A stretch of 6,567 bases of DNA, taken from Thermoleophilia bacterium. Lineage in GTDB: Bacteria > Actinomycetota > Thermoleophilia > Gaiellales > Gaiellaceae. The stretch's first letter is position 1, and each line of letters begins with the position of its first letter. Shown here piece after piece: positions 5,354-6,567 of this stretch. The notes under the pieces are model-generated. The model worked only from the letters and a program-made list of their open reading frames with translations. It did no database searches and was not told the origin of the DNA. The stretch lies in contig JAICZB010000144.1 in NCBI GenBank assembly GCA_025933895.1, positions 1-6,567 on the forward strand, written 5' to 3'. Both the position numbers and the translations under genes were made by a program.

Positions 5354-6567
5354 ATGCGCCGGCTGCTCGCCGCCAATCGAGGAGAGATCGCGCTCCGCAT
5401 CTTCCGTGCCTGCCGTGCCGAAGGCGTCGAGACGGTCGCGGTCGCCGCGCCGGACGACCGCGGCGCGCTCCATGCCGAGTCGGCGGACACGCTTGTCGAG
5501 ATCTCGTCCTATCTCGACCCGTCCGAGCACGTGCGCGCGGCGCAGGAAGCCGGCGCCGACGCCGTTCACCCCGGCTACGGCTTCCTCTCCGAGAGCGCCG
5601 ACCTCGCCGAGGCTGTTCTGGACGCGGGGCTCACGTGGGTCGGCCCACCGCCGGCGGCGCTGCGGGCCGGCGGGGACAAGCTCGCCGCGAAGGAGACGGC
5701 CCGGGCGGCAGGCGTCCCCGTGCTCCCGAGCGGAACGCCGGAGGAGATCGGCTTCCCGCTGCTCGTCAAGGCGGCCGCCGGAGGCGGTGGCCGCGGAATG
5801 CGCGTCGTGCGCGCGCCCGAGGAGCTCGAGGAAGCGCTCGCGGCCGCGCGCCGCGAGGCGGCCGCCGCGTTCGGCGACGACTCGGTCTTCTGCGAGCGCT
5901 ACCTCGAACGACCGCGCCACGTCGAGATCCAGCTCCTCGCCGACGCGTACGGCAACGTCGCGGCGCTCGGCGAGCGCGACTGCTCGATCCAGCGCCGCCA
6001 CCAGAAGGTGCTCGAGGAGGCGCCGTCGCCCGCGCTCGACCCCCAGCTGCGGCAACGGATGAGCGACGCGGCGATCGCGTTCGCGCGCGCGATCGGCTAC
6101 GAGAGCGCGGGCACCGCCGAGTTCGTCCTCGAAGGCCGCGACTTCTGGTTCCTCGAGCTGAACGCGCGGATCCAGGTCGAGCATCCGGTGACGGAGCTCG
6201 TGACCGGCGTCGACATCCTGCGGGAGCAGCTCCGAATCGCGTCCGGAGCGGCCCTGTCTTCCCAAGTAACAGACTGTTACTTGCGAGGGCACGCCGTGGA
6301 AGTGCGGCTGTACGCGGAGGATCCGCGCTCGTTCCTCCCCCAGGCCGGCCGGCTCGAAAGGCTGCGCCTGCCGGCCGGGATCCGCGTCGACTCCGGCGTG
6401 CGCGAGGGCGACGAGATCGGGACGGCGTACGACCCGATGATCGCGAAGCTCATCGCGCACGGCGACACGCGGGAGGAGGCGTTCGACCGGCTGGCGCGGG
6501 CGCTGCGCGAGACGGAGATAGGCGGCGTCACGACCAATCTCCCGTTTCTCCGCTGGCTCGTCGGGCA
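5354..6567 (+). CDS. Biotin carboxylase subunit of an acyl-CoA carboxylase, 3' end outside the window
   Basis: The first 404 residues are present. The enzyme uses ATP and bicarbonate to carboxylate a biotin carrier, which then serves acetyl-, propionyl- or methylcrotonyl-CoA carboxylation. Features in order: N-terminal domain LLAANRGEIALRIFRACR (4-21) and HPGYGFLSE (72-80); ATP-grasp with K109, K139, the glycine-rich loop KAAAGGGGRGM (139-149), H189 and E191; metal-site E256 and E268; catalytic LNARIQVEHPVTE (269-281, R272, Q274, E276); C-terminal domain RGHAVEVRLYAEDP (311-324, R318). Residue spacing against E. coli AccC shifts from 7 to 20 between K109 and K139, so about 13 residues of the loop before IGFP are absent. 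The frame is open at the right edge, so a fused biotin carrier domain cannot be judged. Codons 304-310 lie in a perfect palindrome. A partner role with the LiuC-like hydratase (as methylcrotonyl-CoA carboxylase alpha) is possible but unproven. Confidence 0.95.
   Translation, partial: MRRLLAANRGEIALRIFRACRAEGVETVAVAAPDDRGALHAESADTLVEISSYLDPSEHVRAAQEAGADAVHPGYGFLSESADLAEAVLDAGLTWVGPPPAALRAGGDKLAAKETARAAGVPVLPSGTPEEIGFPLLVKAAAGGGGRGMRVVRAPEELEEALAAARREAAAAFGDDSVFCERYLERPRHVEIQLLADAYGNVAALGERDCSIQRRHQKVLEEAPSPALDPQLRQRMSDAAIAFARAIGYESAGTAEFVLEGRDFWFLELNARIQVEHPVTELVTGVDILREQLRIASGAALSSQVTDCYLRGHAVEVRLYAEDPRSFLPQAGRLERLRLPAGIRVDSGVREGDEIGTAYDPMIAKLIAHGDTREEAFDRLARALRETEIGGVTTNLPFLRWLVG
6263..6283. 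repeat. Perfect 21-base palindrome inside the biotin carboxylase gene
   Basis: The arms CAAGTAACAG (6263-6272) and CTGTTACTTG (6274-6283) are exact reverse complements around a single A. An outer pair GCCCT (6251-6255) and AGGGC (6286-6290) adds a second, offset stem. The element is AT-rich in a GC-rich gene. It starts exactly on a codon boundary and reads QVTDCYL using GTA, ACA, TGT and TTG, codons scarce in the rest of the gene. I found no second copy in this window. Confidence 0.85.

Noticed and set aside
5248..5490. Longer SpoIID protein starting at 5490
   Set aside because: The extension overlaps the start of the biotin carboxylase gene, would place the signal peptide internally, and ignores the strong ribosome binding site before 5247.
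5345..6460. Long minus-strand open frame opposite the biotin carboxylase gene
   Set aside because: The plus strand encodes a textbook biotin carboxylase with catalytic residues; the antisense frame has no recognisable domain.

Overview
This is a GC-rich bacterial window (about 70% G+C by eye, codons mostly ending in G or C) with seven protein-coding genes and no RNA gene, insertion sequence or CRISPR array that I can see. The gene styles (a SpoIID/LytB-domain secreted protein with the GHGWGHGVGMSQWGA motif, a MEDS-domain protein, a Zur-type regulator, GTG starts, likely leaderless promoters) suggest a deep-branching actinobacterium such as Thermoleophilia/Gaiellales. This placement is inference, not proof.

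Layout. Positions 1-501 (minus): a class I SAM-dependent methyltransferase that runs off the left edge. 532-1278 (plus): a crotonase-family hydratase that looks like LiuC (3-methylglutaconyl-CoA hydratase, leucine breakdown). 1319-2092 (plus): a stand-alone MEDS sensory-domain protein. 2089-2511 (minus): a Zur-type Fur-family repressor, meeting the MEDS gene tail to tail with a 4-base overlap. 2575-3309 (plus): a ZIP-family metal transporter, divergent from zur; the short gap holds a good candidate Zur operator. 3649-5247 (minus): a secreted SpoIID/LytB-domain protein, followed on the same strand by a small cupin gene (3350-3649) whose ATG shares one base with the upstream TGA. 5354 to the right edge (plus): the biotin carboxylase subunit of an acyl-CoA carboxylase, cut off by the window.

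How the genes fit together. Zur plus ZIP reads as a self-contained zinc-homeostasis unit: Zur with zinc would shut off its own gene and the transporter from one central operator. The hydratase and the biotin carboxylase could act in the same pathway (methylcrotonyl-CoA carboxylase makes the substrate of LiuC), but they lie about 4 kb apart with unrelated genes between them. The SpoIID protein and the cupin are probably co-translated.

Most notable signals: (1) a perfect 21-base palindrome (10-base arms, one-base centre), AT-rich and in codon register, inside the biotin carboxylase gene; (2) the ZIP gene's codon use, with alanine codons inverted relative to the hydratase gene, suggesting transfer; (3) the Zur operator placed between two back-to-back promoter-like hexamers; (4) recurring TANNNT-like hexamers 7-9 bases before start codons that lack a Shine-Dalgarno sequence, suggesting leaderless transcripts. 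No wholly new multi-gene system is evident. All gaps between genes are shorter than 300 bases.
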